This document shows positions 1-46,930 of a stretch of DNA of 64,000 nt, in pieces. The first letter of the stretch is position 1; every line of letters starts with the position of its first letter. The DNA lies in contig CAVNZM010000008.1 of assembly GCA_963693365.1 (NCBI GenBank), forward strand, positions 7,130,001-7,194,000. Direction: 5' to 3'. The translations under genes were made by a program, and so were the position numbers. Source of the DNA: Amoebidium appalachense. Taxonomy: Eukaryota; Ichthyosporea. The notes under the pieces were generated by a model that had not been told where the DNA came from, made no database searches, and was given only the letters and a program-made list of their open reading frames with translations.

Positions 1-258
1 TATGCTTGTGTAATATACAATCTCAGTAAAAAAGGTGGAAGGCAAATAATAGAGCGATATATTTTGGCATATCTATGGCTACGCAGGCTGGACGGGAAAA
101 GTAAGGGATTGGGGGGGGGGGGGGATGTATTCAGGATGAAGATACTTGAAACGGGCCTCTCATTAGCGGGGGTTGGGGTGAAGCGGGAGGGGAGGAGAGA
201 GAGTGTGCGGGTGAGAGGGGGGGGGATGCGGGGGGGAGGGGGAGGGGGGGGGGGGGGA

Positions 259-290
<32 letters not shown>

Positions 291-458
291 TGGAGGGGGT
301 GGAGACAATGAAAGTAGGGAGGGAGGGAGGGTTGAGCAAACAGCGAAACAATTGCTCTTTTGCTACACCCGTAAACGAACGTAACTAGACCATAATAAGC
401 ACCTCTTTACGCAGGCACGAACACAGCTAAAAATAAACCACACATTAAGCACATGTTC

Positions 459-28200
<27,742 letters not shown>

Positions 28201-28264
28201 CTGCAACTGTGTGTGTGCATGTGTGTGTGTGTGTACGTGTGTGTGTGTGTGTGTGTGTGTGTAC

Positions 28265-28301
<37 letters not shown>

Positions 28302-28350
28302 CGCGCATGCACTCGTGTGCGTGTATGTGTGTCTGTGTGTGTGTTTGTGT
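28201..28350. repeat. (GT)n array upstream of the first recognised cyclase exon
   Basis: (CA)n on the sense strand, ending in the acceptor of exon 28200-28125. An acceptor here means at least one exon lies further upstream. Confidence 0.9.
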
Positions 28351-28418
28351 GTGAAAGGGGCCAGGGGGGGGGGGGGGGGGAGGGGGGGGGGGGGGGGGGG
28401 GGGGGGGAGGGGGGGGTT

Positions 28419-28520
28419 AGAATGGGTAATGGAATATGAGGTACACGTTCATGACTCTCAACACAATGCAGACTTTCCACAAATGAATAAAAAAGGACAA
28501 ATAGAGTTTGCACCAAAAGT

Positions 28521-28559
<39 letters not shown>

Positions 28560-28633
28560 GGATATGTGAGGGTGTGCGGGTAGGCGTGATAAATAACCGA
28601 CCCCCCCCCCCCCCCCCGCTGCCGCCCCCTCTC

Positions 28634-28685
<52 letters not shown>

Positions 28686-28850
28686 AAACTGAAAAGGCCT
28701 TGACACCACCCAGAGCACATCCCCAGGGGGGATAATTTGCCTCCACAATGTAATGAGTTCTTACTCTGTAACCTCTCGCACACAGTTAGCAGCCTATCCT
28801 ATGCTTCAACAGCAGTAGGGGAGTCAACCCGTCTTTAGCTATGAAGAGCA
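28419..28850 (+). repeat. Dispersed repeat family, fragments
   Basis: 28425-28485 (TATGAGGTACACGTTCATGA, CAACACAATGCAGACT), 28700-28735 (CACCCAGAGCACATCCCCAG) and 28800-28845 (CAGCAGTAGGGGAGTCAACC, CGTCTTTAGC) match successive parts of the family, separated by G, C and A runs. Confidence 0.6.
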
Positions 28851-30875
28851 GAAAAAGTTGAAAGCAGCATATATACATATATATATTATAACTACATGCA
28901 AGCATATGCAAACAAAAAAGACCAAAGCACACACACAGAGCATAAAACGGGCTTCTAAATAGCCTCAGCTGCATAGCCTAAATTGAGAGGAGCAGAGAGA
29001 GCGTGAAGGAATAGGAGAGGGAGGGCGAGCGGGGAGAGGGGGAGAATGAGGGAGGGAGAGGGGACGAGATAGACGGGGAGGGGAGGGGAAGGCAGAGTGA
29101 GGGGAGAGAGGGAGAAAAGGCGGGACGGGGAGAGGGAATGGGATGCCCGGGGAGGAGGGGGGAGGGGGGAGGGGACGCCCTGGAGGGGGGTGGGGGGGGG
29201 GGGGGGACGGCAGAGCAGCGGGGGGAAGGAGAGGGAGGAGGGGGAGGGGGAGAAAAGCATGTGTGAACACGCTTATTTGTCTGCGTGTGTGTGTGATAAG
29301 TTGGCCTGGCCTGGTTTGTCCGAGGAAGATTTAACATATAAAACATAACAATCAAGATAACAGGTGAAGAAAGGGCCACCACACATAGCAGGAGGGAACG
29401 TAAAAAAAGACAACACCGAGCGGTATTGCAAGGACACGAATACTAACAGAGTGTGCAACACCAGCAGGGCAGTTCTCCAGATCTTCAAACGAAGTGCCCC
29501 ATGGTAAAAGGGAAGAGGATAGAGTAAGGGGTAGAACGGAAAGCCAAGTTGAAAACAGATCAGCAGACGCAAGCAACATGCAGAGAGGAGAGGTAAATCA
29601 CAGGCGGAGGGGGGAAGGGGGAGGGGGGAGGGGGGGGGGGGGGCTCATAGAAAGGGTCAAGCGAAGATCACGGGCGATGTGTGTTTGTGCGTGGGTGGTG
29701 TGTGCATGTAAAGTTATTGAACTGTTGGTTTGCTTGCTATAGATGCAAAAGGGTGCATGTCACATGCAAGCTAGCATTGTCCTTAACGTGTTCGAGCAAC
29801 ATAAACGACCAGAACGGTTCAGGTGTGTGTGAAGCACATAGGTGGGACAGCTTCAGGCAGGCATGCTCACTTCAACCCCTTCAAGTCCCCTCCTTACCCT
29901 CCTGGCCCGCTCACCTCTCCCCTCCCCCCTCCGACCCCACCCCACCCTCCAGCCCCCCGGCACACACACACACGCACAACCCCTGCCACCACCAGCAGTA
30001 TCATGCACTCGAACATATCCATTTTACCACAACACACCTACACATTAAATTCCTTAGCCCTTCCCCAACTCTAAATGCACGTGCTTGTGCTGTCTTGCAG
30101 CTAATATTATCGTGCATTATGCCTACCCTGCGGTCCATTCTGGGCGTCCTTTAGCGCCACGGGCGGGCAGCAGTCTTCCCTCGCAGCATGGTCCTATCGA
30201 TGTGCCTGCTCTCTCCCTTCCGGTCGTCTCACTCTCCTGCTCCCCTACTCTAATCTCGTTTGTCTCTACCTCGCAAAGAAAAGAGGGGTCTGGACGCGTG
30301 TTGGCTTCAGCTAGAACATATACTTGTTCCACTGTTTCTATTCTGCTATTTTCTGTTCACACCTCGGCCCTATCAAGCGTGTATCATGCCCGGACATCAA
30401 CTCTTGTCCATGGACAACATTCACCACGATGAAAGATCTTTTTGTGCTGACCTCTCTATTATAACGGCGAATGGTAGACACCTTGAAGTCAAACACGAGT
30501 TCAGCTTGCTCTCGTTACTCCATGCGTTTACCTACACTCATAAAGCCTAATAACATCACCCTCATCACTCTACTTTTCTACTATTGTATTCCCATAATAA
30601 AGTTGTGTGTACAAAAGTGCGTTCCTGTGTGGGCTTCAGACCAATCGGATGCTGCTGCAGCCGCACGTAACGTTCAGAAGATCCAAAAACGTATACTTCA
30701 ATTGTTGTTTTTGTGATTGGCACCTTGCTTGCTTATAATACAAAATAACATAACTGACGTAACATGATTTTAGACTATAACTATAACTAGAGTGGGACAA
30801 AGGACAGAAGAATAAGCGTGGAGAGGTTGCAGTCACGCAGGAGTGGAAGCTTGCGCAGCACACACGCACACACAT

Positions 30876-30906
<31 letters not shown>

Positions 30907-31480
30907 CACACACACCATCACGTTCCAACGTAGGTTCCACATGCACCGTTCATAAACGCCGAGCATACAAGGTTTTCTTATCCAGCCAAACCAGACTTGT
31001 AATTGAGAGCCTAGCCGTCTCTAAATATACAAGAGCTCGCTTTGTGGTCCCCTCTATCAAGCACGATTTGCCTTCAACCGCGTTTACGCCACCTGGGAGG
31101 GCCGACCACGGCGACCAGACCACTAAAACCACAGGGTGCGAGAAGGCAGGAGAAGCTTCTGTTATACCTACCTGTCATACGCGACGAGGTAGCCTGCCCC
31201 CCCTCCCCCCCCTTCCCCGCCCCCTGCCCGCTCACCTCCCTCCCCCCCCCCCCCCACCCACCCACCCACGCACACACACACACACACACCCCGCCCGCAC
31301 CCCCCACCCCTCCCCTCCCCCCTCCCCGTTAGCCCAACTCCCCGGGCCTTCAAATCTCTTCCTCCCCCTTTGCTCGATCCCAAGCTCCTTTTTTCTAACC
31401 CGGGCTCTCTTCCTAAGTATTTTATCCCATTTTCACCTCTTCCTACACCCTAAAACACACACACGTACCCAGAGCCCCCC
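28850..31480. other. No recognised gene; unassigned region upstream of the cyclase gene
   Basis: Contains a purine-rich block (28985-29250), a (CGCA)n tract (30870-30910) and a comparatively repeat-free stretch (30080-30840 and 30930-31190). Short open frames occur on both strands, for example 30332-30123 minus and 30260-30550 plus, but none has a family motif I recognise. The 5' exon(s) of the cyclase gene should lie here or further right; I could not pick one. Confidence 0.5.
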
Positions 31481-31500
31481 CCCCCCCCCCCCCCCCCCCC

Positions 31501-31665
31501 CGGAGGTGAATAGGTCGAAACTCGGGTACTGTGGATGACATGGGCCCCCCCTGAGGATGGGCTCTGCTTATTATGCATACTCTTTATGTATGGCTTGCAT
31601 TCTGCATCGTGTTATCCGTTTGTTCTTGTGTACTTCGTACTTGTTGACGCATTCAAACCCCCCCA
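31501..31665 (-). repeat. Dispersed repeat family, near-identical inverted copy
   Basis: Reverse complement of the copy at 11039 with about 4 differences in roughly 150 bp by eye. It is bounded by a C run on the left (31478-31500) and CCCCCC on the right, so the element sits between C/G runs. It lies outside any recognised gene. Confidence 0.93.
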
Positions 31666-31930
31666 ATTGCCCCTCGCTTACAATCCACCACCAGGATATG
31701 GGAAGAAAAGACATCCTGGAACATCACCGACCTTCTAACCTTACCCTTTTGGTCCCTCCAGCTCCACCCCGACCCGCCTTACCTGCCCCTTCCTACCCCA
31801 TTCGGGCCCCATTCGGGGGACCCCACCCAGGCTTTCTCTCACTTCCGTTCTTGTTCTCTCTCTCTCCCTCCCTCCCCCCCCCCCCCCCCCCCCCCCCCCC
31901 CCACAACTCCTGGATCACTCAATTCCTCTC

Positions 31931-31935
31931 CTCAC

Positions 31936-32030
<95 letters not shown>
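31931..32030. repeat. (CA)n microsatellite
   Basis: About 50 units, flanked by C runs. Confidence 0.97.
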
Positions 32031-32031
<1 letters not shown>

Positions 32032-32428
32032 GGCACACGCACGCGCGCGCACACACGCACACATCCCCCCCCCCCCCCCCCCCCCTCCTTGAACCCTTTC
32101 CCTGGTACCCGTGCCTATAGGGTCTTATTAGGGCCTTCTAAATCAAGAATTCCAACTGGGGTTGGCAGCCACCACGAACAAAGAGCTGCTGACATAGTGA
32201 GAAGAAAGCAAGGTAGAGTTCAGGGGAAACCGCCCCAGCTTCTATCTAATGCAAGCCAGCAGGGGAAGTTGGGTTGCTACCGACAGAATGTCCGATGATT
32301 TAGGAAACCGATGGAGGAGGATATTTTCCAGAAGACAGAGGGAAGGAGTGGTGGTGGGGTGGTGGGCCCAGGAGAGGAAGTTGGGGCAGATGTGCATGAA
32401 TGGATGGACTAGGTGAAGGTGGGGAAGG

Positions 32429-32833
32429 TTGGGTGATGATGAATGTGGGGAGGATTTGGAGGGAAAGAGGGCAGGTGAGGGAAGAGTGCATGCATCGTTG
32501 GCAGAGCAGTCAGAACCCCATCCGCTTGCAGACTTCGAGCCAAATGAAGAGGAATTCTTGGCATGGGAAAACTTGTTTAAGACGGCTTTAGAAAATGAAC
32601 GCTCGGCACTTGATTCGGACTCGGAAGGAGATGAGGCAGATGAGGGGTGGGTTCATGATTTGTTGTCTAAGCCCAGCCAGCTTGCAAACTTTGAACCGAA
32701 TGAGGAGGAGTTTTTGGTATTGGTATGGGAGAGGATGTATGCTGCGGCGTTAGAGAGTGAACGCTCCCCATTTCAACAAAAGCAGAAAAGTTCAAACGGA
32801 GGGAGAGGAAAGGCTGGTAGGGGGAGGCAGTGA
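32429..32833 (+). CDS. Likely coding exon: acidic protein with two FEPNEEEF repeats
   Basis: The open frame ends at TGA 32831-32833. Two units of about 30 residues occur: LADFEPNEEEFLAWENLF with ALENERS (coding from about 32526) and LANFEPNEEEFLVLVWERM with ALESERS (from about 32682). Between them is an acidic linker (SDSEGDEADEGW), and the C-terminus is basic and Gly/Arg-rich. In the LA(D/N)FEPNEEEFL block the two units differ at seven third-codon positions that keep the amino acid, which indicates selection on protein. There is no in-frame ATG before the first unit (the frame opens with TTG), so this should be a 3' exon with an upstream exon, possibly within 32140-32215, where a donor-like AGCAAG|GTAGAG occurs. 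Codon use is AT-richer than in neighbouring exons. No known family is recognised. Confidence 0.55.
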   Translation: MGDDECGEDLEGKRAGEGRVHASLAEQSEPHPLADFEPNEEEFLAWENLFKTALENERSALDSDSEGDEADEGWVHDLLSKPSQLANFEPNEEEFLVLVWERMYAAALESERSPFQQKQKSSNGGRGKAGRGRQ

Positions 32834-33312
32834 GATATGGAAACTTTGATATTGTATTTGAGATTGGTAATTGTATCTTGTATTTTAGGTACCCCTTTTT
32901 CGAATGTGATAGGAATTGCTGAGTTATGCAACGGTACGCTATATACACACGCACAAGTGGGTTGTGCAATGCTTAGAGAACGTCATTTTTACATGTAGTC
33001 TGAAACCAAGTGAGCCGTTGCGCAAAACCCAGGCCCAGGCGACCCCGGTTCCCTTTGCCCCCCCCACCCACCTCCCCCCCTCCCCCCCTCCCCCGCCCTT
33101 CTTCCCCCTAAAACACACAGACGCATGCACATGTGCACACACACGCACACGCACACGCACACACACACACACACACACACCCCTAACACCACTCTCACTG
33201 CCAACCTTTACCGTCGACATCTACGAAATGCCCCCCCTGCCCCTAGCCATACTCTTGGTGCCCCCCAGGCCCCCCCCCCTCCCCCCCTCACCACTCCCCT
33301 TCCCCCCCCCAT

Positions 33313-33433
<121 letters not shown>

Positions 33434-33479
33434 CTACCCCCTGCTTTACCCATCCATTCACTGCCAGTGGACCTGACTT

Positions 33480-34535
33480 GCACCAAATCAATCATATGTT
33501 TTGGCGCGCAAAATAAATAAATAAATAAAAATATAAAACAACTAAGAAAGCTACGGACGAATATGCATGCACCTGCACATGCATCTGTGAGTGGTCTCAT
33601 GATTAGCATGCAAATGAATGGGTTGAATTGCACACAACTACTATGGTATGCATATGGGTGATGCCATGCCCACACCGTGTACTATCCAGCCGCATGTCAT
33701 GTGTACATGTGTGCATAGACACAGCTCTCTGCTTGGTATATGTACCTATTAATTGCTTTGGGTTGGGGGGGGGGGAACAGTCTCGGTGGTGGTGTGCACC
33801 TGATGAGTTTGGGGGACCGGGTTGGGTGGGTGCACGTGTTTTTTTTTGTTTTTTTTTTTTTTTTGGGGGGGGGGGGGGGGAGGGGGTGGGGGGGGTTCTT
33901 ATGCACCTTTTCCATTCCTGTGACAGCCGATCCTGTGATATCCATGTGGGTTTTTCAGAAGTAGGTATGTACCAAATGAACAGGAAATTCAGGAAATTAG
34001 GAAAAATGATCGAGTACTTAATGTTACTAATGGGGAGATATTTGAATAGGGTATGTTTCTCTTCAATGGAGTTGTGTTGAACACTCAAACTTCACCAATG
34101 TCGAAAGGACAAGCATACAGCATACAGGGACAAATGTCTTAAGCTTCTCTTTCGATATTCTTTATTTGTCCGGTACATCAATGACGCCTTCTTACAAATG
34201 GGTCCCTTATTTACCGTTTACAACTGAGACTCAAGCTTGGAGTGGGCATTTCACACTGCAAAACAACCGCAACAGGCAAGACAACAGCAATTCAATTGAT
34301 TTAAAACTGCAATCACAAGCACAGAACCTTCGAAATTTACTAGAGGATATACATACTCCTATCATAACTTTTACTTCAAAGAGGAATCAGAACGGAATAC
34401 AGGCATGTCTACAACACTTCTGCTGCTAGGCTGTGTTTTCACGGTCGTCAGTGTCAGTTGGGTGCATTGTGTCCGTGTGTGTGTACGTGTGTGTGTGTGT
34501 GTGTGCGCGCGCACACACACGAACGCGCGTACGTG

Positions 34536-34606
<71 letters not shown>

Positions 34607-35270
34607 CGTGCGTGTGTGTGTGCGTGCGTGTGTGTGTGTGTGGGTGTGTGTGTGTGTGTCACGGTGTGTGTGCGTGTGCGAGACTGCCTGTGAAGTGTGT
34701 GTGTGTGTGTGCGTGCGTGTGTGTGTCGGGCGTATGTGTGTGCTTGCGCACGTGTGTGTGTGTGTACGTGCTCGTGGCACTTGTGTGTGTCGGGGGTGCC
34801 CATCTTCGAATTCATGGGCGGTTGGTCATGTAATTCTCCATCATGATGGGTGTGCATGCTAGCACACAAGGACGCCGTTTAAGGTTATCACGCCTTGCAT
34901 TCGTCAGGATCCGTAACACAGCCCTGCATGTGCAGTGTCAGGGTAGCTCATGCATCGGGTGAGCAGATGATCGAGATATGAATGAGAAGAAAAATCTGAA
35001 AAAGAAAAGCATATAAATAAACATGTCCATTTTGAATATAATGTAAAGGACAGAACTACTCGAATAAACCAAAATCAAACCATTTCTGAGGCAGATGATA
35101 CTTGAACAGAGCACATGAGCGTTGAATATAACCCCCCTCGTGTGGCTCCTAACCAATCTTTTCCTTCAACACCAGTAGGCAAGTCAATTCGTCTGGGCCA
35201 AAGACGAGCAAGGTTGTTCAAGAAATGGGGCAGGGGAGAAGAGAAAGAGGGAGGAGAGAGGAAGGGCGGA

Positions 35271-35337
<67 letters not shown>

Positions 35338-35347
35338 TGCACAATAC
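33480..35347. other. No recognised exon; should contain the 3' end of the PSI gene
   Basis: Holds T and G runs (33840-33890), a (GT)n array (34535-34600) with mixed GT/GC around it, and repeat-free stretches at 33540-33760 and 33960-34440. The exon ending at 35348 is followed by a good donor, so at least one more exon of the PSI gene should be here. A weak candidate is 33932-33907 on the minus strand, but it is too short to call. Confidence 0.5.
35078..35225 (+). repeat. Dispersed repeat, subfamily 2 copy
   Basis: GAGGCAGATGATACTTGAAC then AGAGCACATGAGCG, then CAGTAGGCAAGTCAATTCGT and AAAGACGAGCAAGGTTG, matching 10680 and the 3' part of the copy at 14799. It lies downstream of, and antisense to, the PSI-gene exon at 35348. 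Confidence 0.7.
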
Positions 35348-41961
<6,614 letters not shown>

Positions 41962-42115
41962 GGTTGCTGTGGGAAGGTTCTTGGGTGGGACACAACAGAG
42001 CCTTCCATGACTGGACGTGGAAGACGTTGCGTCGGTTCACCTGAGTCCGAGTTACAAAGGTTTGTGCTCGTCTACACTCGTACCATCGTCCTGTCTGCTT
42101 GTCATCAGCTGAAAG

Positions 42116-43081
42116 AAACATGAGTTTCGCGAGCCGCTGAGATGGTGCGTGCAGCCTTGTTCAACCTAGAGTTCCTCCGTAAACCCTTTCAGTGAGGGAA
42201 AAAAAAAGGTCGTTTAGGCGGAGTCAGGCGGTTGCGTGGAGAATCACTGGAGATTCAATTTTTTCTGGTCACTATCGGTCATTTTTATTTGAATTTGACT
42301 ATCTACTGAGTTTTTATTTCTACTGTTGACCTTATTAGTGGCTGCAAGGTGCGCATGCAAAAGTCACGCCTTGGAAAAGTAGAAATAGATAATAGAGGGT
42401 GTCGGGAGAAACGCAAAATTCCCCTGCGTAATTTCCCGAGGAACAGGAATGCGGAATGATTGGCTTCTCGAATTCTGATAGGTGAGAGCGATAAAACCAA
42501 ACATTCCTGACGCGTAGGGATTCTAGGGAATCATCGAACATCATAATCCTGTAGAAGGATGACAAAACACTACACGTGGCAACGGACAACTGAGGCCGTC
42601 AAAGCCTCTTGCTTCCGAAAGGCATGGCGAAACAACAAAACACTTGTTGTAAGTTCTACTCCAAAATACCTGTTCTGTGTTCTTCTCCCCCGCGTCACAG
42701 CATTTGCGAATTCAATTATGGGCATGCATCGGACTTCCACCACGGCCGCGGCATCCACTTGTGTCACACGCGTCACACACGCAAACACAGACGCACCCAC
42801 ATGTACATGCATATCTTCTGTTTAGCAAGCACAAACACATACCCACGACGTTCACAGATGGCACATACGCACAGACGGGCCGTGACACACATGCACACAC
42901 ACACGCGCACACACACGCACACCCCCCCCCACACAGTGCCACACACGAACTCACACACTGAAACGCGTGAAACACGCAAACACACACACGCACACACACA
43001 CACGCGCCTGACGGTGCAGGTACCGTGACAGGCAAATACACACACATGCAAACACACTCGTGCACACACCACGTGCACACA

Positions 43082-43146
<65 letters not shown>

Positions 43147-43168
43147 TGACACACAGGCACACTACTGT

Positions 43169-43206
<38 letters not shown>

Positions 43207-43217
43207 CACACTACTGT

Positions 43218-43263
<46 letters not shown>

Positions 43264-43671
43264 GCGCGCACATGCACACACACACACGTCATACCATCTC
43301 TCCACACGCACACACACAGTGGCATACATTCGCATACCCCGCTGCTGGCGCATAAGGTGGGATACATGCACACGTAACGCACACACACACATACACTACG
43401 TGCCAGTGACGGGCGCCACGTGGGGTGTGAGGGGATGGTATACCACTCCATAATATTGTTAAGAACTGCATAATCTTAAAATGCATGGTGAGCTTGTGAA
43501 AAGGGTACTTCTGAATTACTCACGACATGCTTATCCTTCCAATAAGGTCCTTCATTCAATCATCCCCCATCCCCACCCCGGCCTCCCCCTTCTCTTCGCC
43601 GGAGCCTTTCCACCTCCTGCCCTTGTGCCCCCGCCCCCCTGACCCCCCTTTTCCTCCCCCCTCACCTCCCC

Positions 43672-43718
<47 letters not shown>

Positions 43719-44776
43719 AAACACACACAGGCCACACACTTTCACCTCCACCTCCAATCACACACACCCCACCACCCTTCGCCGACCTAATCACTAATAC
43801 ACACTCGTGGACACACCACTGCGGCGGCTTCAACATAGCACCCGTAACAGCCCAAATTTCTACTTTTTTATTCAAGTTGATGATGAGAGGTAGTTTGGGC
43901 ACTACATCACGTATGCTGGTATTGTTTCCGATTAGCTATTATTACTGAGGTTGTCGAGAGCTCGAGGGCACATACAAGTCGGGTATATAGTCACGCAAGG
44001 CTCTTTTTGAAACATGTAATCCGATAAAAGCTACTTCAAACTTGGCAAATTTTTAGGACTCTCAAAGTATGGAACAAATAAGAATGTAGCAATGTGGAAG
44101 ATTTGAGCCGACGTGGTGGGCAATGGAGAATCTAGAAGATCAATCGTTGAAATGCAGTCTCCCCCTGATACTTGATATCGATGGTTCAGACAGCAGCCTG
44201 CTCGTGGGGTGATGCTCCTGGTTTAAGCTCAGCTGGCTGCGGCTATCTCCGTGGTCTGGACTTGGTTGCTGCCCCCCTCATCTGCATCTGCGTGTGCGGC
44301 ATCAGCACGTCAGCTCAGAACTAAGTTGCTGTAGCTTAACCAAGTCCATTACAGAATAAAGATTTTGGGTTCTATATGGCAATACTAAATGTGTAAGCGA
44401 TCCAGACTGCTGTCCTGAAATCAGTGGTTTCGGCATTCCCCCCTGCCCTCCCCCGCCCCCCCCCCCCCCCCTCCCCCCCCCCCTCCCCCCCTTCCCGATT
44501 TCCCCCGCCCTTCTCCCAATCTACCCTAAAAACCCTTTGCACGCGTGCAGACAAACCAGGGGGGGGGGGTGGGGGGGGAGGGATAGGCTCTGAGAGAGGA
44601 AGATAGAGAGGGAAAGAGAGTTGGAGACAGAGGCTCTTGAGAGACGCGTGCTGGCACCAGACTCGGAGTATGGGGGTGGGTGAGGCGGGTTAGGAAGGGG
44701 AAGGAAAGGCGAGGGGGAGGATTTGCAGGGGGGGGAGGGGAGAGGAGGGAAGGGAAGGAGGCACGGGAATGGTGTT
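42116..44776. other. Intergenic region between the PSI gene and the KLHDC10-like gene
   Basis: Holds CA-rich arrays (42770-43400, including perfect (CA)n at 43090-43142), a C run at 43675-43704 and C/G runs at 44458-44580. 42200-42600 and 43800-44420 are repeat-poor. The first of these would be upstream of the PSI gene and is the place to look for its promoter; I see no definite element. No tRNA or recognised coding exon was found. Confidence 0.55.
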
Positions 44777-45702
44777 CTAATGAAGATACAAGCCTTTTAG
44801 GCCGAAGACGTTTGTCTCACCTTGCCCACAGAGAATCATAGCACGAACGGAATCGGGCAGGCCGAGCCTCTCCACGTAGTCGGGCACATCCACATCCAGC
44901 TCGTCGAGGTTGAGAGACAGGAAGGAGCGCACGCACATCCACAGCAGGGTGGGTGGCTCCATTACCACCGTCACCACCTGCATTGGGTGCATGTGCGAAC
45001 ATATCCGCGTAATTTATGAACCAGCCAGGCACGAAGAAGCATACATATGTTATGAGGCCCAGGGCAACTTGAAGGGTTGCGGTTCAAGAATATCACAGCA
45101 ACACAGTGTCACTGAATACCACAAATCTAATGGGCGTAAGGAAACTGCATAATTACCTTGTTTGTTCTCCTGGCGCCATCACTTGTCTCTGTGGAGAGTG
45201 TGTTACAGCATTAGTTAAATCGGTAGTTTTGGTTATCACCGTTACTGTTCTTTCTTCCTGCCAAAAGGTTCCAGAGCATCACCTTGAAGTTGCTCCCCTC
45301 CCCCCCCCCCCCCCTCCCCCCCCCTCCCCCCCCCCCCCACACACAGCACACACACACACGTAATGTAGCAAAAGTGGCACACACACGCACAAACACACAC
45401 ACACACACACCGCGCGCGCGCACACACACACACACACATGTACATACACATATGCACACGTACGCACACATGCGGCTTGCACACACACACGCACCCACGC
45501 ACCCACGCATCCGCGCACCCACGCATGTGCGCACACACACAAGCACACATGCGCGCACGTCGCACACAAGCACCCACGTGCACACACACACAACCGCCCA
45601 CGCGTGCACACACGTAAGCATGCCCGTGAGCACACACACGTTGTCAAGTACCCACGTGCGCACCAAGCACGTGCGCACGCGCACACACGCACGTGCATGC
45701 GT

Positions 45703-45769
<67 letters not shown>

Positions 45770-46457
45770 GCCATCACCACTAACGCCATCGTGACCACCC
45801 CATATCCTCTTATATACCCCGTCTAAGTCCTCTCGTATTTCATACAAGGTGTGTGCGTCTCACTACGGCACGTACCATAGCCGCCGAAGATGTACATACG
45901 ACCATCTGGTGCCATGGTGGCGCTGTGGAAGCACTTAGGCTGGAGGGGGATGCTGTAGGGGAGAAAGCACCATGCCGTGAGCAAATTTGTTTTCATGGGA
46001 ATAACCTACGGAAAGCGCTGTTGGAAGGCCGTGGTTTGCACAAGGCATGCAATTCATATACTAAAAAGCGCAAAGACCGCATTTTATAACTCACTAGCAG
46101 TACAAGGATTAGCCACCGGGGGCAAACCTCCTTGGCTATGTGCACTATCAGTAATACCGTAGCACCCTAGCTGGAGTACTGTCGGTGCTGGGTGGAGATC
46201 GGTAGTTCCCCATGAGGGCCCCAAGGGGCAAAACGGGATAAAATTAAAAAAAAAAAAAAAAAAGTGTGTACTATTAGTTAGGATTGGTACGGTATGTTTG
46301 CAATTGGCTTGGGATACTATAATTAGATTGCACCAATAAAACCCTAACTTGGGTACAGTCGTTGCTTAGCCTAGTGGAAGACGTATGAGGGTCCCATACG
46401 GAGTTCTTCCGCGGACAAAGTGAAATTTCAGATAACCTAAAAAGAAAAGAAGAAAAG

Positions 46458-46489
<32 letters not shown>

Positions 46490-46844
46490 AAAAAAAGAAC
46501 TAGCACAAAGGATCAACCTAAAGGTATACGTAGGCTACGGGGGATATAGATAAGTATAGTGTTACTCTTATAGTATTACATATCGTGTAGTGGTATGTAC
46601 ATATAACAAGCGAAGAACGAGTGAAATACCTGAGCTCGATCTGGGTCCACTTCATGCTGATAAGGTCCAAGAGCCACAGGTCGTTGAGCATGGGCTTACC
46701 CACACCTCCAGGTGTACCGCCACACATGATGATGCTGAACAACGGTTTTTTCAAGTTGAAGCAGTAAGTAGTCACGAGGCAGGTAGACCGTGGGTCGGAG
46801 GTGTATGCATCCGGCACGGGGGAAGGGGCCCGGGGAGGGTGTGT

Positions 46845-46875
<31 letters not shown>

Positions 46876-46897
46876 GGGGAGGGGGAGGGGGTGAGAT

Positions 46898-46930
<33 letters not shown>

